A stretch of 17,033 bases of DNA, from contig CAKUXN010000008.1 of the NCBI GenBank assembly GCA_934700415.1, positions 1 through 17,033 of the forward strand. Reading direction: 5' to 3'. The position numbers were made by a program, and so were the translations under genes. This DNA comes from an uncultured Candidatus Saccharibacteria bacterium. GTDB lineage: Bacteria; Patescibacteriota; Saccharimonadia; Saccharimonadales; Saccharimonadaceae. How positions within the stretch are numbered: position 1 is the first letter of the stretch; each line of letters opens with the position of its first letter. Below, one piece after another: positions 1 through 5,851 of this stretch. The notes beneath the pieces are model-generated. The model searched no databases. It saw only the letters and a list, made by a program, of their open reading frames with translations, and was not told where the DNA came from.

Positions 1-2281
1 CGTTGGCTCCTTCTTCATCAACAATTTCACCTTCCTCGCTGTTTGTGTTGTTTTCACCGCTCTCGTCACCGTCGCTGTCTTCGTTCTCTTCGCCTTTTTC
101 GGTTTCTTCGTCATCAATTATTTCACTACCATTTTGAGCTAAAGTCGATAAGCTAATTATGTATACTGTCTGAGAATCATCATTTAAATCCTCGTGCGAT
201 ACGATTAAATTATCTCCATAGTATACTTTTTCGAAGACTACAATCTCGTGGCTAGCAAGAGAGGAGGCATCAAATTCAAAATTCATTTCTGCAGCACCGC
301 ATTCGGAGGAAGAATTTACATCAATGGTCTGTTCTATTACAGAACCATTTTTCATTAAAGGTTGGCCAGTGGTTTTATCCATCAAAGTACCTTTAATGGT
401 AAAGTTGGTATTCGTCTTTAGGCAATAGGAAATCGTATCCTTAATTTTGGCAGTACTGCCGACGACGATATATTTATCTCCGTCAGTGGCGTCTACTGCA
501 GTAGTAGCGAGGCTAAATGAAGGACAATCATTTTCCCAATTACCTAGATCGACTACTACATTATTATTTTTAATCTCGAAGCTTTGCTTTTCCGAAGCAA
601 TATCATAACAGAATTTATTTTGATCACAAGAAATTTCAATAATTTCATATTCGTCATAAGGTAGAGCACCTAATGAATCGTTGGCAAGCGCCATCTTGGT
701 GCTTGAAGAGCTTTTACCAAACCAAGTGCCATAGTTTTGATACGTAATCGTGCTCGGGTTTGAAATTGCGTCATAGCCATTCGTATGATTAGAGTGCGCA
801 TTAAAGCTAGCAGAAGTATTAACAATACCATTTGCATCCGATACTACGATATGACTTTCGCCAGTAGTTTTAGATGTAATACGAAAAGGAATATTCGCCA
901 TTGGTTTATTATCGTTTTTGTTGATTTTCTTGAATTTGACATCGCCACGAATAACTTGGTTTTTGAATTCCACTGATAAGTTTACCGTGTTATTTGACGG
1001 AATGGTTACAGAATAAGTCTGCGAATTAGACACGAACCCAACCCCAGTGCTGTACTCTCTGACTATATATTTACCATACGGCAAATCACTAAATGTTACT
1101 TCGCAATCGCCAGTATTTAAGCTTTTATCAGCAACCATAGAACCGACGGCCACAGAAGAACCATTGTAATATACTGGGCTTACTGAATCATTGATAACCT
1201 GGAAATTCACTCCAGTAAATTGTGATTTACCGAGTTGTTCACAGACATTAAGCTCGATATCTTTTTTAGAAACTTTAATGGAACCTTTTTTGACAGTGTT
1301 GTAAAACGACAAAGTCTGAGTTTGACCACTTGCAGTAATCGTAGTGGTTTGAGCGGAAGTGCTAGTAAGGTCATAACTGCCGTTTGTGGCAGTTTCTTTT
1401 ACCGAGTATGAACCGGCCACGAGATTTGAAAAAGTAATTTCGCCATTCGCATTTGTTGTACCAGAATCTACAAGTGCGCCGTTGTTATAGAATGCATTTG
1501 TTTTCGGATTGTAGATACGGCTACCAGAATTATTATAGACTTCAAACCTTATGCCCTGCAAGCTAGCGCCACCTTGCGGAGTAGAAGAATTGGTATCTGA
1601 ATCTTTCTTTTGAACCTTAATATTACCATATATATCATTATCTTCGACCCACATAATGTCTTGATATTCATTACTATCAGCATATTCTGTGCCGGTTCGA
1701 TCTATTGTATAAAGTCGGTAGTTTTGGGCCATCAACCAAGCATCGCTTTGGCTACTGATCATATTTTGCAGCTTAGTGATAATACCGTTCACCATGTTGA
1801 CGTCTGAACTATTTAATTTGTAATAGTCGTTAGCATACAGAGCGCCAATGGTGGCATGAGAATAAGCATAACGCTGATCTTCATCACTGATGCTACTAAA
1901 TAGGTCATTCATAACACTTTGAGTGACGGAATTGTTAACCGTAGATACATAAATCATGAGGACAATTGCAGTGTGCGTACTAGATGACGGTAAAATGACG
2001 GCTGGAAAAGTTCCTTCAAGCGATTTTTTGCTCGGGTTTGAACAATAGCCAGTGATGTTTTGACCACTAGTACCAATAGAAAAACGGTTGGTGCCCCAAT
2101 GGTCACCATAAAATATATTATATTCTTTAGTGACGGTAACTGGCTGACCTTCAGGTGTCGCAGCGTCTACTTGTTTATTAATATGTTTTACGACTCCAAT
2201 AATAGCCGTGACTATCAAAACGACAACAGTCGCTATGGATAGCGCTTTTTTGAGTAAGCTTTTTTTATTATGTAAAAACAT
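1..2281 (-). CDS. Large VaFE/SpaA-type surface adhesin, 3' end outside window (partial)
   Basis: An open frame runs from an ATG at 2281-2279 to the window edge: 760 codons, no stop. Residues 5-31 form a signal peptide (lysine-rich start, then a hydrophobic stretch ending near GVV); cleavage is likely near VDA-AT at 38-42. Residues 50-212 resemble a thioester domain, with GYC at 78-80 and YSHATIGALY at 140-149. Cna-B/SpaA-like domains follow at about 218-330 and 333-442, each with an opening Lys (VQKKD, VSKKD), a Glu (KE296, RE409) and a closing Asn (FYN328, FKN441), the residues expected for Lys-Asn isopeptide bonds. At 446-582 is a third module with WFG (520-522) and GALPYDEYEIIE. At 587-708 is a VaFE domain with TTAVD, VVFE (681-684), HED and Gln704, as in Thr-Gln ester-bond domains. 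A very acidic Glu/Asp/Asn linker begins at 721. The missing end probably holds the cell-wall or membrane anchor. Roles are inferred from family; the domain calls are firm. Confidence 0.88.
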   Translation of the reverse strand, partial: MFLHNKKSLLKKALSIATVVVLIVTAIIGVVKHINKQVDAATPEGQPVTVTKEYNIFYGDHWGTNRFSIGTSGQNITGYCSNPSKKSLEGTFPAVILPSSSTHTAIVLMIYVSTVNNSVTQSVMNDLFSSISDEDQRYAYSHATIGALYANDYYKLNSSDVNMVNGIITKLQNMISSQSDAWLMAQNYRLYTIDRTGTEYADSNEYQDIMWVEDNDIYGNIKVQKKDSDTNSSTPQGGASLQGIRFEVYNNSGSRIYNPKTNAFYNNGALVDSGTTNANGEITFSNLVAGSYSVKETATNGSYDLTSTSAQTTTITASGQTQTLSFYNTVKKGSIKVSKKDIELNVCEQLGKSQFTGVNFQVINDSVSPVYYNGSSVAVGSMVADKSLNTGDCEVTFSDLPYGKYIVREYSTGVGFVSNSQTYSVTIPSNNTVNLSVEFKNQVIRGDVKFKKINKNDNKPMANIPFRITSKTTGESHIVVSDANGIVNTSASFNAHSNHTNGYDAISNPSTITYQNYGTWFGKSSSSTKMALANDSLGALPYDEYEIIEISCDQNKFCYDIASEKQSFEIKNNNVVVDLGNWENDCPSFSLATTAVDATDGDKYIVVGSTAKIKDTISYCLKTNTNFTIKGTLMDKTTGQPLMKNGSVIEQTIDVNSSSECGAAEMNFEFDASSLASHEIVVFEKVYYGDNLIVSHEDLNDDSQTVYIISLSTLAQNGSEIIDDEETEKGEENEDSDGDESGENNTNSEEGEIVDEEGAN

Positions 2282-2322
2282 TTTTACTCTTTCGTGTTTA
2301 TTTATGACCTTTGTATATTTTT

Positions 2323-2350
2323 ATTATATATAATATTTATGGTTTGTCAA
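2323..2350 (-). promoter_or_regulatory. Sigma70-type promoter of the surface adhesin
   Basis: Read on the minus strand, a perfect -35 TTGACA (2350-2345) is followed after 16 bases by a perfect -10 TATAAT (2328-2323). The expected start of transcription is near 2316, giving a leader of about 35 bases. The ribosome site is weak (GAAAGAG upstream of ATG 2281). This is the best consensus promoter in the window, which suggests strong constitutive expression of the adhesin. Confidence 0.8.
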
Positions 2351-2375
2351 GCATTTTTTTAGAAAAAATAACCCC

Positions 2376-2404
2376 TTTACAAGTTCGGCAAAATAGTCTA
2401 AAAT
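2376..2404 (+). promoter_or_regulatory. tuf promoter
   Basis: A -35 TTTACA (2376-2381) is separated by 17 bases from a -10 TAAAAT (2399-2404). The start site is expected near 2411, so the tuf message has a leader of about 60 bases. The promoter is back to back with that of the minus-strand adhesin gene. Confidence 0.7.
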
Positions 2405-2417
2405 AGTAAAGTAGAGT

Positions 2418-2447
2418 TTTGGAGCTGGTTTTTATTAGCGCTCCAAA
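2418..2447 (+). promoter_or_regulatory. Hairpin in the tuf 5' leader
   Basis: TTTGGAGC (2418-2425) and GCTCCAAA (2440-2447) are exact 8-base reverse complements around a 14-base loop. The hairpin lies within the first bases of the predicted tuf transcript and ends 15 bases before the AAGGAG ribosome site (2463-2468). It has no T-tract, so it is not a terminator; it may stabilise the message or bind a factor. Confidence 0.5.
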
Positions 2448-2473
2448 CGTAAAATAATATAAAAGGAGAATGA

Positions 2474-3658
2474 ATGGCAAATTTTGACCGTTCCAAGCCG
2501 CACATTAACGTCGGCACCATGGGTCACGTCGACCATGGTAAAACCACTTTAACTGCTGCAATTACCAACGTACTTGCTAAGAGACTTCCGTCGGACGTCA
2601 ACAAAGCAGTTGCTTATGATCAAATCGATAACGCTCCAGAAGAAAAAGCTCGTGGTATCACCATCGCTACTTCTCACCAGGAGTACGAGTCTGAGAAGCG
2701 CCACTACGCACACGTAGATATGCCAGGCCACGCAGACTATATTAAAAACATGATTACCGGTGCCGCTCAAGTAGATGGCGCTATCCTCGTAGTTGCTGCG
2801 AACGATGGCCCGTTGCCACAAACTCGTGAGCACGTACTTCTTGCTCACCAGGTAAACGTACCAAAAATCATCGTCTTCTTGAACAAGATGGACCTTGCTG
2901 ATCCAGAACTCGTAGAGCTCGTAGAGATGGACGTACGCGACCTTCTTAACAAATATGGCTTTGATGGCGATAACGCTCCAATCATCAAAGGTTCTGCCAC
3001 TAAGGCCCTCGAAGGTGATAAGGAAGCAGAAGATGCAATTATGGAACTCGTCCATGCAATGGATGAATACTTTGATATTCCAGAACATGATCTCGACAAA
3101 CCATTCCTAATGCCAATCGAGGACGTCTTCTCAATCAAAGGCCGTGGTACTGTAGCTACTGGTCGTATTGAGCAAGGTGTTGTTAAACTTAACGACGAAG
3201 TTGAAATCGTTGGCCTTAAAGATACCCAAAAATCAGTTGTAACTGGAATCGAAGCTTTCCACAAGACTCTCGATCAAGGTCAAGCTGGTGACAATGCTGG
3301 TCTTCTTCTCCGTGGTATTGAGCGTGATCAAATTGAACGTGGCCAGGTTATCGCAAAGCCAGGCTCAATTACCCCACATACCGAGTTTGAAGCTCAGGTT
3401 TACATCTTGAAGAAAGAGGAAGGTGGACGTCACACTCCATTCTCCAAGGGTTATAAGCCACAATTCTACTTCCGTACTACGGATGTTACTGGTGAAGTCG
3501 AGCTTCCTGCTGATAAGGAAATCGTAATGCCAGGCGATCAGGTAACCTTCAACGTGAAGCTTCTTGCTCCTGTCGCTATGAACAATAACGACCGCTTCGC
3601 TATCCGCGAAGGTGGCAAGACCGTTGGTTCTGGTGTTATCACCAAAGTTATTAAGTAA
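2474..3658 (+). CDS. tuf: Elongation factor Tu
   Basis: EF-Tu, 394 residues (normal length), the GTPase that brings aminoacyl-tRNA to the ribosome A site. All G motifs are visible: GHVDHGKT (17-24), RGITI with Thr63, DMPGH (82-86) with catalytic His86, NKMD (137-140) and GSA (173-175). Domains 2 and 3 follow, with [18 protein letters not shown] and the C-terminal [17 protein letters not shown]. Most bacteria have DCPGH and NKCD; here Met replaces both cysteines. A five-residue insertion (LPSDV region, 38-42) in switch I relative to E. coli is of a kind I associate with CPR EF-Tu. The start is set by AAGGAG five bases upstream. In many bacteria tuf precedes rpsJ; here one small gene separates them. 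The gene has its own promoter, leader hairpin and terminator. Confidence 0.98.
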   Translation: MANFDRSKPHINVGTMGHVDHGKTTLTAAITNVLAKRLPSDVNKAVAYDQIDNAPEEKARGITIATSHQEYESEKRHYAHVDMPGHADYIKNMITGAAQVDGAILVVAANDGPLPQTREHVLLAHQVNVPKIIVFLNKMDLADPELVELVEMDVRDLLNKYGFDGDNAPIIKGSATKALEGDKEAEDAIMELVHAMDEYFDIPEHDLDKPFLMPIEDVFSIKGRGTVATGRIEQGVVKLNDEVEIVGLKDTQKSVVTGIEAFHKTLDQGQAGDNAGLLLRGIERDQIERGQVIAKPGSITPHTEFEAQVYILKKEEGGRHTPFSKGYKPQFYFRTTDVTGEVELPADKEIVMPGDQVTFNVKLLAPVAMNNNDRFAIREGGKTVGSGVITKVIK

Positions 3659-3671
3659 TACTATACTTAAA

Positions 3672-3705
3672 CACAAAAAGTCCCCCAAATGGGGGATTTT
3701 TTGTG
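3672..3705. terminator. Bidirectional intrinsic terminator after tuf
   Basis: CACAAAAAGTCCCCC (3672-3686) pairs with GGGGGATTTTTTGTG (3691-3705) over 15 positions, with one G-U wobble and an AAAT loop. The GC-rich core followed by T6 is a strong Rho-independent terminator for tuf. The T-tract runs directly into the -10 element of the next gene. Confidence 0.92.
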
Positions 3706-3712
3706 CTATAAT
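3702..3712 (+). promoter_or_regulatory. Extended -10 promoter of the small membrane gene
   Basis: TGTGCTATAAT contains the extended -10 TGCTATAAT (3704-3712). No good -35 is present, because that position is occupied by the tuf terminator stem. The start site is expected near 3719, about 18 bases before the ATG at 3737. Confidence 0.7.
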
Positions 3713-3736
3713 CGCATTATAAACATAAGGATGATT

Positions 3737-4021
3737 ATGAGTGAAAAGAAAAATATCTATAATTTTACTATGAAAGAAATGCGTGAAGCGTTATTGAAGT
3801 TCGGTGGGACATTATATGGCAGAACGGTGTTTTTCTTTGCTTATTTTTTGCCATTGATGGCATTTTTGGTGTTATGCGGATTAGTGGTAGCCGATATTAT
3901 CGCCCCTTCTGAATATTTGTTTTATCCAATCGTAGGAACTTTTTTCTTGTTTATTGGCCTGTTTATACTTGGTAATATTTATTATTACCACGAGTTACGA
4001 GTTTATCTTGAAAAGAAATAA
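3737..4021 (+). CDS. Small two-helix membrane protein of unknown function
   Basis: A 94-residue protein. I place the start at ATG 3737 (MSEKKNIYNF) because AAGGA (3727-3731) lies five bases upstream. In-frame ATGs at 3731 and 3689 are poorer: the latter lies inside the terminator stem and upstream of the -10. A short charged N-terminus is followed by two hydrophobic helices (about residues 29-52 and 59-79), then a tyrosine-rich stretch and a basic C-terminal tail (ELRVYLEKK). Both ends are probably cytoplasmic. I recognise no family. It sits between tuf and rpsJ, with its own promoter upstream and no evident terminator before the rpsJ promoter. Confidence 0.75.
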   Translation: MSEKKNIYNFTMKEMREALLKFGGTLYGRTVFFFAYFLPLMAFLVLCGLVVADIIAPSEYLFYPIVGTFFLFIGLFILGNIYYYHELRVYLEKK

Positions 4022-4033
4022 ACAGAGGTGAAA

Positions 4034-4062
4034 TTGACTTTTTGACCTAAGCGTGATATAAT
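4034..4062 (+). promoter_or_regulatory. rpsJ promoter
   Basis: TTGACT (4034-4039), a 17-base spacer and the extended -10 TGATATAAT (4054-4062) form a near-consensus promoter just downstream of the stop of the small membrane gene. Transcription should start near 4069, leaving a leader of about 85 bases before rpsJ. Confidence 0.78.
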
Positions 4063-4088
4063 GGTAGTATATATTAACTAATCATCAA

Positions 4089-4140
4089 TCTCTAACAACT
4101 TAATGGCTACCATCTAAGAGTAAACCTAAGGTTATAGAGA
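4089..4140 (+). promoter_or_regulatory. Structured rpsJ leader, possible control element
   Basis: The leader can fold into a hairpin, CTTAATGG (4099-4106) with CCATcTAAG (4110-4118), that has a 3-base loop and one bulge. It is enclosed by an outer helix, TCTCTAAC (4089-4096) with GTTatAGAGA (4131-4140), that has a 2-base bulge. The outer helix ends four bases before the ribosome site AAAGGA (4144-4149), a suitable place for translational control. Folding was judged by eye only. Confidence 0.4.
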
Positions 4141-4153
4141 AAGAAAGGAAACC

Positions 4154-4480
4154 ATGACAGAAGCTAAAAAAGACGCTGGACTCACAATCCGCATTCGTCT
4201 TAAAGCTTACGACCACGGCGTAATTGACCAGAGCGCACGCCAGATTGTCGATACGGCAATCCGTACTGGTGCCAAAATCAGTGGTCCAATCCCTCTACCA
4301 ACTAAACGCAGTACTTTCACAGTAGTAAAATCCCCTCACGTCTATAAGACTGGTGGTGAGGCCTTTGAAATGAAAGTGCATAAGCGACTAATCGACATTT
4401 CCAATGCTAACCCAAAGACAATTGAAAGTTTGCAAAATCTTTCACTCCCGGCTGGTGTTGATGCCGAAATCAAAATGTAA
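4154..4480 (+). CDS. rpsJ: 30S ribosomal protein S10
   Basis: 108 residues, normal length with a short N-terminal extension ([11 protein letters not shown]). The body is a clear S10: [21 protein letters not shown] at 13-33, then the [15 protein letters not shown] loop, [24 protein letters not shown] and the end [11 protein letters not shown]. It is part of the 30S head and in many bacteria doubles as the transcription antitermination factor NusE. AAAGGA lies four bases before the ATG. Here rpsJ appears monocistronic, with its own promoter and terminator, rather than leading a long S10 ribosomal operon; the next gene is on the other strand. Confidence 0.97.
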   Translation: MTEAKKDAGLTIRIRLKAYDHGVIDQSARQIVDTAIRTGAKISGPIPLPTKRSTFTVVKSPHVYKTGGEAFEMKVHKRLIDISNANPKTIESLQNLSLPAGVDAEIKM

Positions 4481-4491
4481 TCAATAGAATT

Positions 4492-4519
4492 AAAAACCCC
4501 CGAAAATTCGGGGGTTTTT
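4492..4519. terminator. Bidirectional terminator shared by rpsJ and the manC-like gene
   Basis: AAAAACCCCCGAA (4492-4504) and TTCGGGGGTTTTT (4507-4519) are exact reverse complements. Five G-C pairs flanked by A5 and T5 give a working intrinsic terminator in both directions. It sits between the convergent stops of rpsJ (4480) and the manC-like gene (4522). Confidence 0.93.
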
Positions 4520-4521
4520 CT

Positions 4522-5712
4522 TTAGGATTTAACAAGACTAAGTTGTTCGGAAACCACTGCCACGAGCTGACCATCGGGCTTCCGATGAGCATATACAGCA
4601 TAGTTTTCTACACCGACAAAACCCACGATTAGCTCTTTTGAGATGTTCGAGCGAAGTACGATATTATTACGTGCTCCCATCGAAAAGTCAGCCGTGAGGA
4701 TATCTTCATGTTTGAAATAGTCCTCAGCTAAACGCTTAATTTTTTGGCTGTCAGAGAGCTTTGCAACGATTACAATGGGGCGCTCGTTGATGACTGTAAA
4801 AATAACGGCATCATCTTCGGCCCCAGCAACACGTAGCTCCATGTTTTCACCAGCATAGAGAAGGCTTCGTCTACATTCGACTCGTTCGAAACTGCCTTTG
4901 CCAAGGCTGGCATTTTTGTGATTGGGGGTCTTCTTTGAAATCTCATAGAGAGACTTAAGTGTTCCGCAATCATGCCAATCGAAATTGCCGACAGCAACCT
5001 TCAGACTTTCAAAATGGTTCATCATACCATCGGTCGAGAGCCCAAAATACGAATACCCGTCAAAGATTTTGCAGATTCTGGAAGCCCTCCAAACGTTAAT
5101 TCCGGTATTGCAAGCTGAATTCCCTTGTCGCATAATCTTGTCTGCTAGCACGCGATCTGGTTTTTCGACAAAGCTTTCTACGGCGAAGCAAGGAGCATCT
5201 TCGGGCGCATCATCATAAATTGCGTGTCCGCAGCCCATGACGGTGTTAAGATCATTAACTTTAACCCCGATGATTACCGAATCACAATTCTCAGCTTCAA
5301 AAACTGCAGCTTCGACGGTCTTTTTGAATTCTTCACTTTTGGCCAAATATTGATCAGCTGGGGTGTTGATCACGATAGCCGTCTGGTCGAATTCATAGAT
5401 AACATTGCTGGCATAAACCATTGCGCCAGCATAGCCAACCTCGGGACTGATTTGCAAAATATTTTGCGAAAGAATCCCACGCGATAGACATTGCTTTTTG
5501 GCCAGAGTAGTCTGGTCGTCACTAGTAGTGATTATTACGATATGAGTAGGTTTAATACCTAAACTAGTAAAATTACCAATTACGGCCTGAATAAAGGTAT
5601 TTTGGCTGTCTAGGTCGCAAAACTGTTTAGGACAACTAGGATGACTGATAGGGAATAGACGAGTACCTTGTCCACCAGCAATAATAGTCACCCAGAGACG
5701 TTTAAGATTCAT
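4522..5712 (-). CDS. Mannose-1-phosphate guanylyltransferase-like nucleotidyltransferase
   Basis: 396 residues. The N-terminal Rossmann-type domain carries the sugar-nucleotide pyrophosphorylase signature AGGQGTRLFP (12-21) with PKQF (28-31), then NTPADQY (116-122), FVEKPD (181-186) and NTGINVW (202-208), the ManC/GMP order. The enzyme would make GDP-mannose from mannose-1-phosphate and GTP for glycan synthesis. Divergences: the usual WSDVGSW motif reads DWHDCGTL (245-252), and the C-terminal part (about 270-396) is only loosely like the beta-helix end of single-function ManC. There is no phosphomannose isomerase domain. The start is fixed by a full AGGAGGT (5725-5719) six bases from the ATG. 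Substrate choice is inferred; another hexose-1-phosphate is possible. Confidence 0.82.
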   Translation of the reverse strand: MNLKRLWVTIIAGGQGTRLFPISHPSCPKQFCDLDSQNTFIQAVIGNFTSLGIKPTHIVIITTSDDQTTLAKKQCLSRGILSQNILQISPEVGYAGAMVYASNVIYEFDQTAIVINTPADQYLAKSEEFKKTVEAAVFEAENCDSVIIGVKVNDLNTVMGCGHAIYDDAPEDAPCFAVESFVEKPDRVLADKIMRQGNSACNTGINVWRASRICKIFDGYSYFGLSTDGMMNHFESLKVAVGNFDWHDCGTLKSLYEISKKTPNHKNASLGKGSFERVECRRSLLYAGENMELRVAGAEDDAVIFTVINERPIVIVAKLSDSQKIKRLAEDYFKHEDILTADFSMGARNNIVLRSNISKELIVGFVGVENYAVYAHRKPDGQLVAVVSEQLSLVKS

Positions 5713-5743
5713 ACTTCCACCTCCTAAAGATATTAATGTGCAG

Positions 5744-5766
5744 AAAAATACGCCTTTTAGGCATAT
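5744..5766 (-). promoter_or_regulatory. 5'-terminal hairpin with U-tract in the manC-like leader
   Basis: On the minus strand ATATGCC (5766-5760) pairs with GGCGTAT (5754-5748), with one G-U wobble and a 5-base loop, and the stem is followed by five Ts. It begins almost exactly at the predicted start of transcription and precedes the AGGAGGT ribosome site. It looks like a weak terminator, so an attenuator or an mRNA-stabilising cap are both possible. Confidence 0.4.
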
Positions 5767-5772
5767 ACCTTT

Positions 5773-5801
5773 ATTATATAATACTTTGCATAAATAGTCA
5801 A
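5773..5801 (-). promoter_or_regulatory. Promoter of the manC-like gene
   Basis: Read on the minus strand, TTGACT (5801-5796) and TATAAT (5778-5773) are separated by 17 bases. Transcription should start near 5766. The -35 hexamer directly abuts a 16-bp palindrome. Confidence 0.78.
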
Positions 5802-5817
5802 CTTTTAAGCTTAAAAG
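5802..5817. promoter_or_regulatory. 16-bp perfect palindrome, candidate operator
   Basis: CTTTTAAGCTTAAAAG is its own reverse complement. It lies against the -35 of the minus-strand manC-like promoter and 20 bases upstream of the extended -10 TG of the plus-strand envelope operon. A dimeric regulator bound here could control both. No regulator gene is adjacent, so its function is inferred from symmetry and place only. Confidence 0.45.
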
Positions 5818-5834
5818 CGGTAATTTTAGTTTTC

Positions 5835-5845
5835 TGTGCTATAAT
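5835..5845 (+). promoter_or_regulatory. Extended -10 promoter of the envelope operon
   Basis: TGTGCTATAAT, identical to the element at 3702-3712, ends six bases before the ATG at 5852. No -35 is recognisable and there is no ribosome site in the six bases GTTTTT. The predicted start of transcription coincides with the A of the ATG, so the first gene of the operon should be translated from a leaderless message. Confidence 0.7.
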
Positions 5846-5851
5846 GTTTTT

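Noticed and set aside
785..2242. Plus-strand open frames of 60-65 codons in the first 2.3 kb
   Set aside because: All lie opposite the continuous 760-codon minus-strand adhesin frame, and none has a ribosome site.
2549..3088. 179-codon open frame antisense to tuf
   Set aside because: It is the shadow of the conserved tuf coding sequence. It has no ribosome site or promoter, and its translation resembles no protein family.
3689..3736. Upstream start codons for the small membrane protein (ATG 3689 or 3731)
   Set aside because: ATG 3689 lies within the tuf terminator stem and before the -10 element, so it would not be in the message. ATG 3731 overlaps the AAGGA ribosome site.
4061..4113. Inverted repeat ATGGTAG (4061-4067) with CTACCAT (4107-4113)
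   Set aside because: The left arm overlaps the -10 element and lies upstream of the expected start of transcription, so it could not form in the RNA. The local hairpin at 4099-4118 explains the right arm better.
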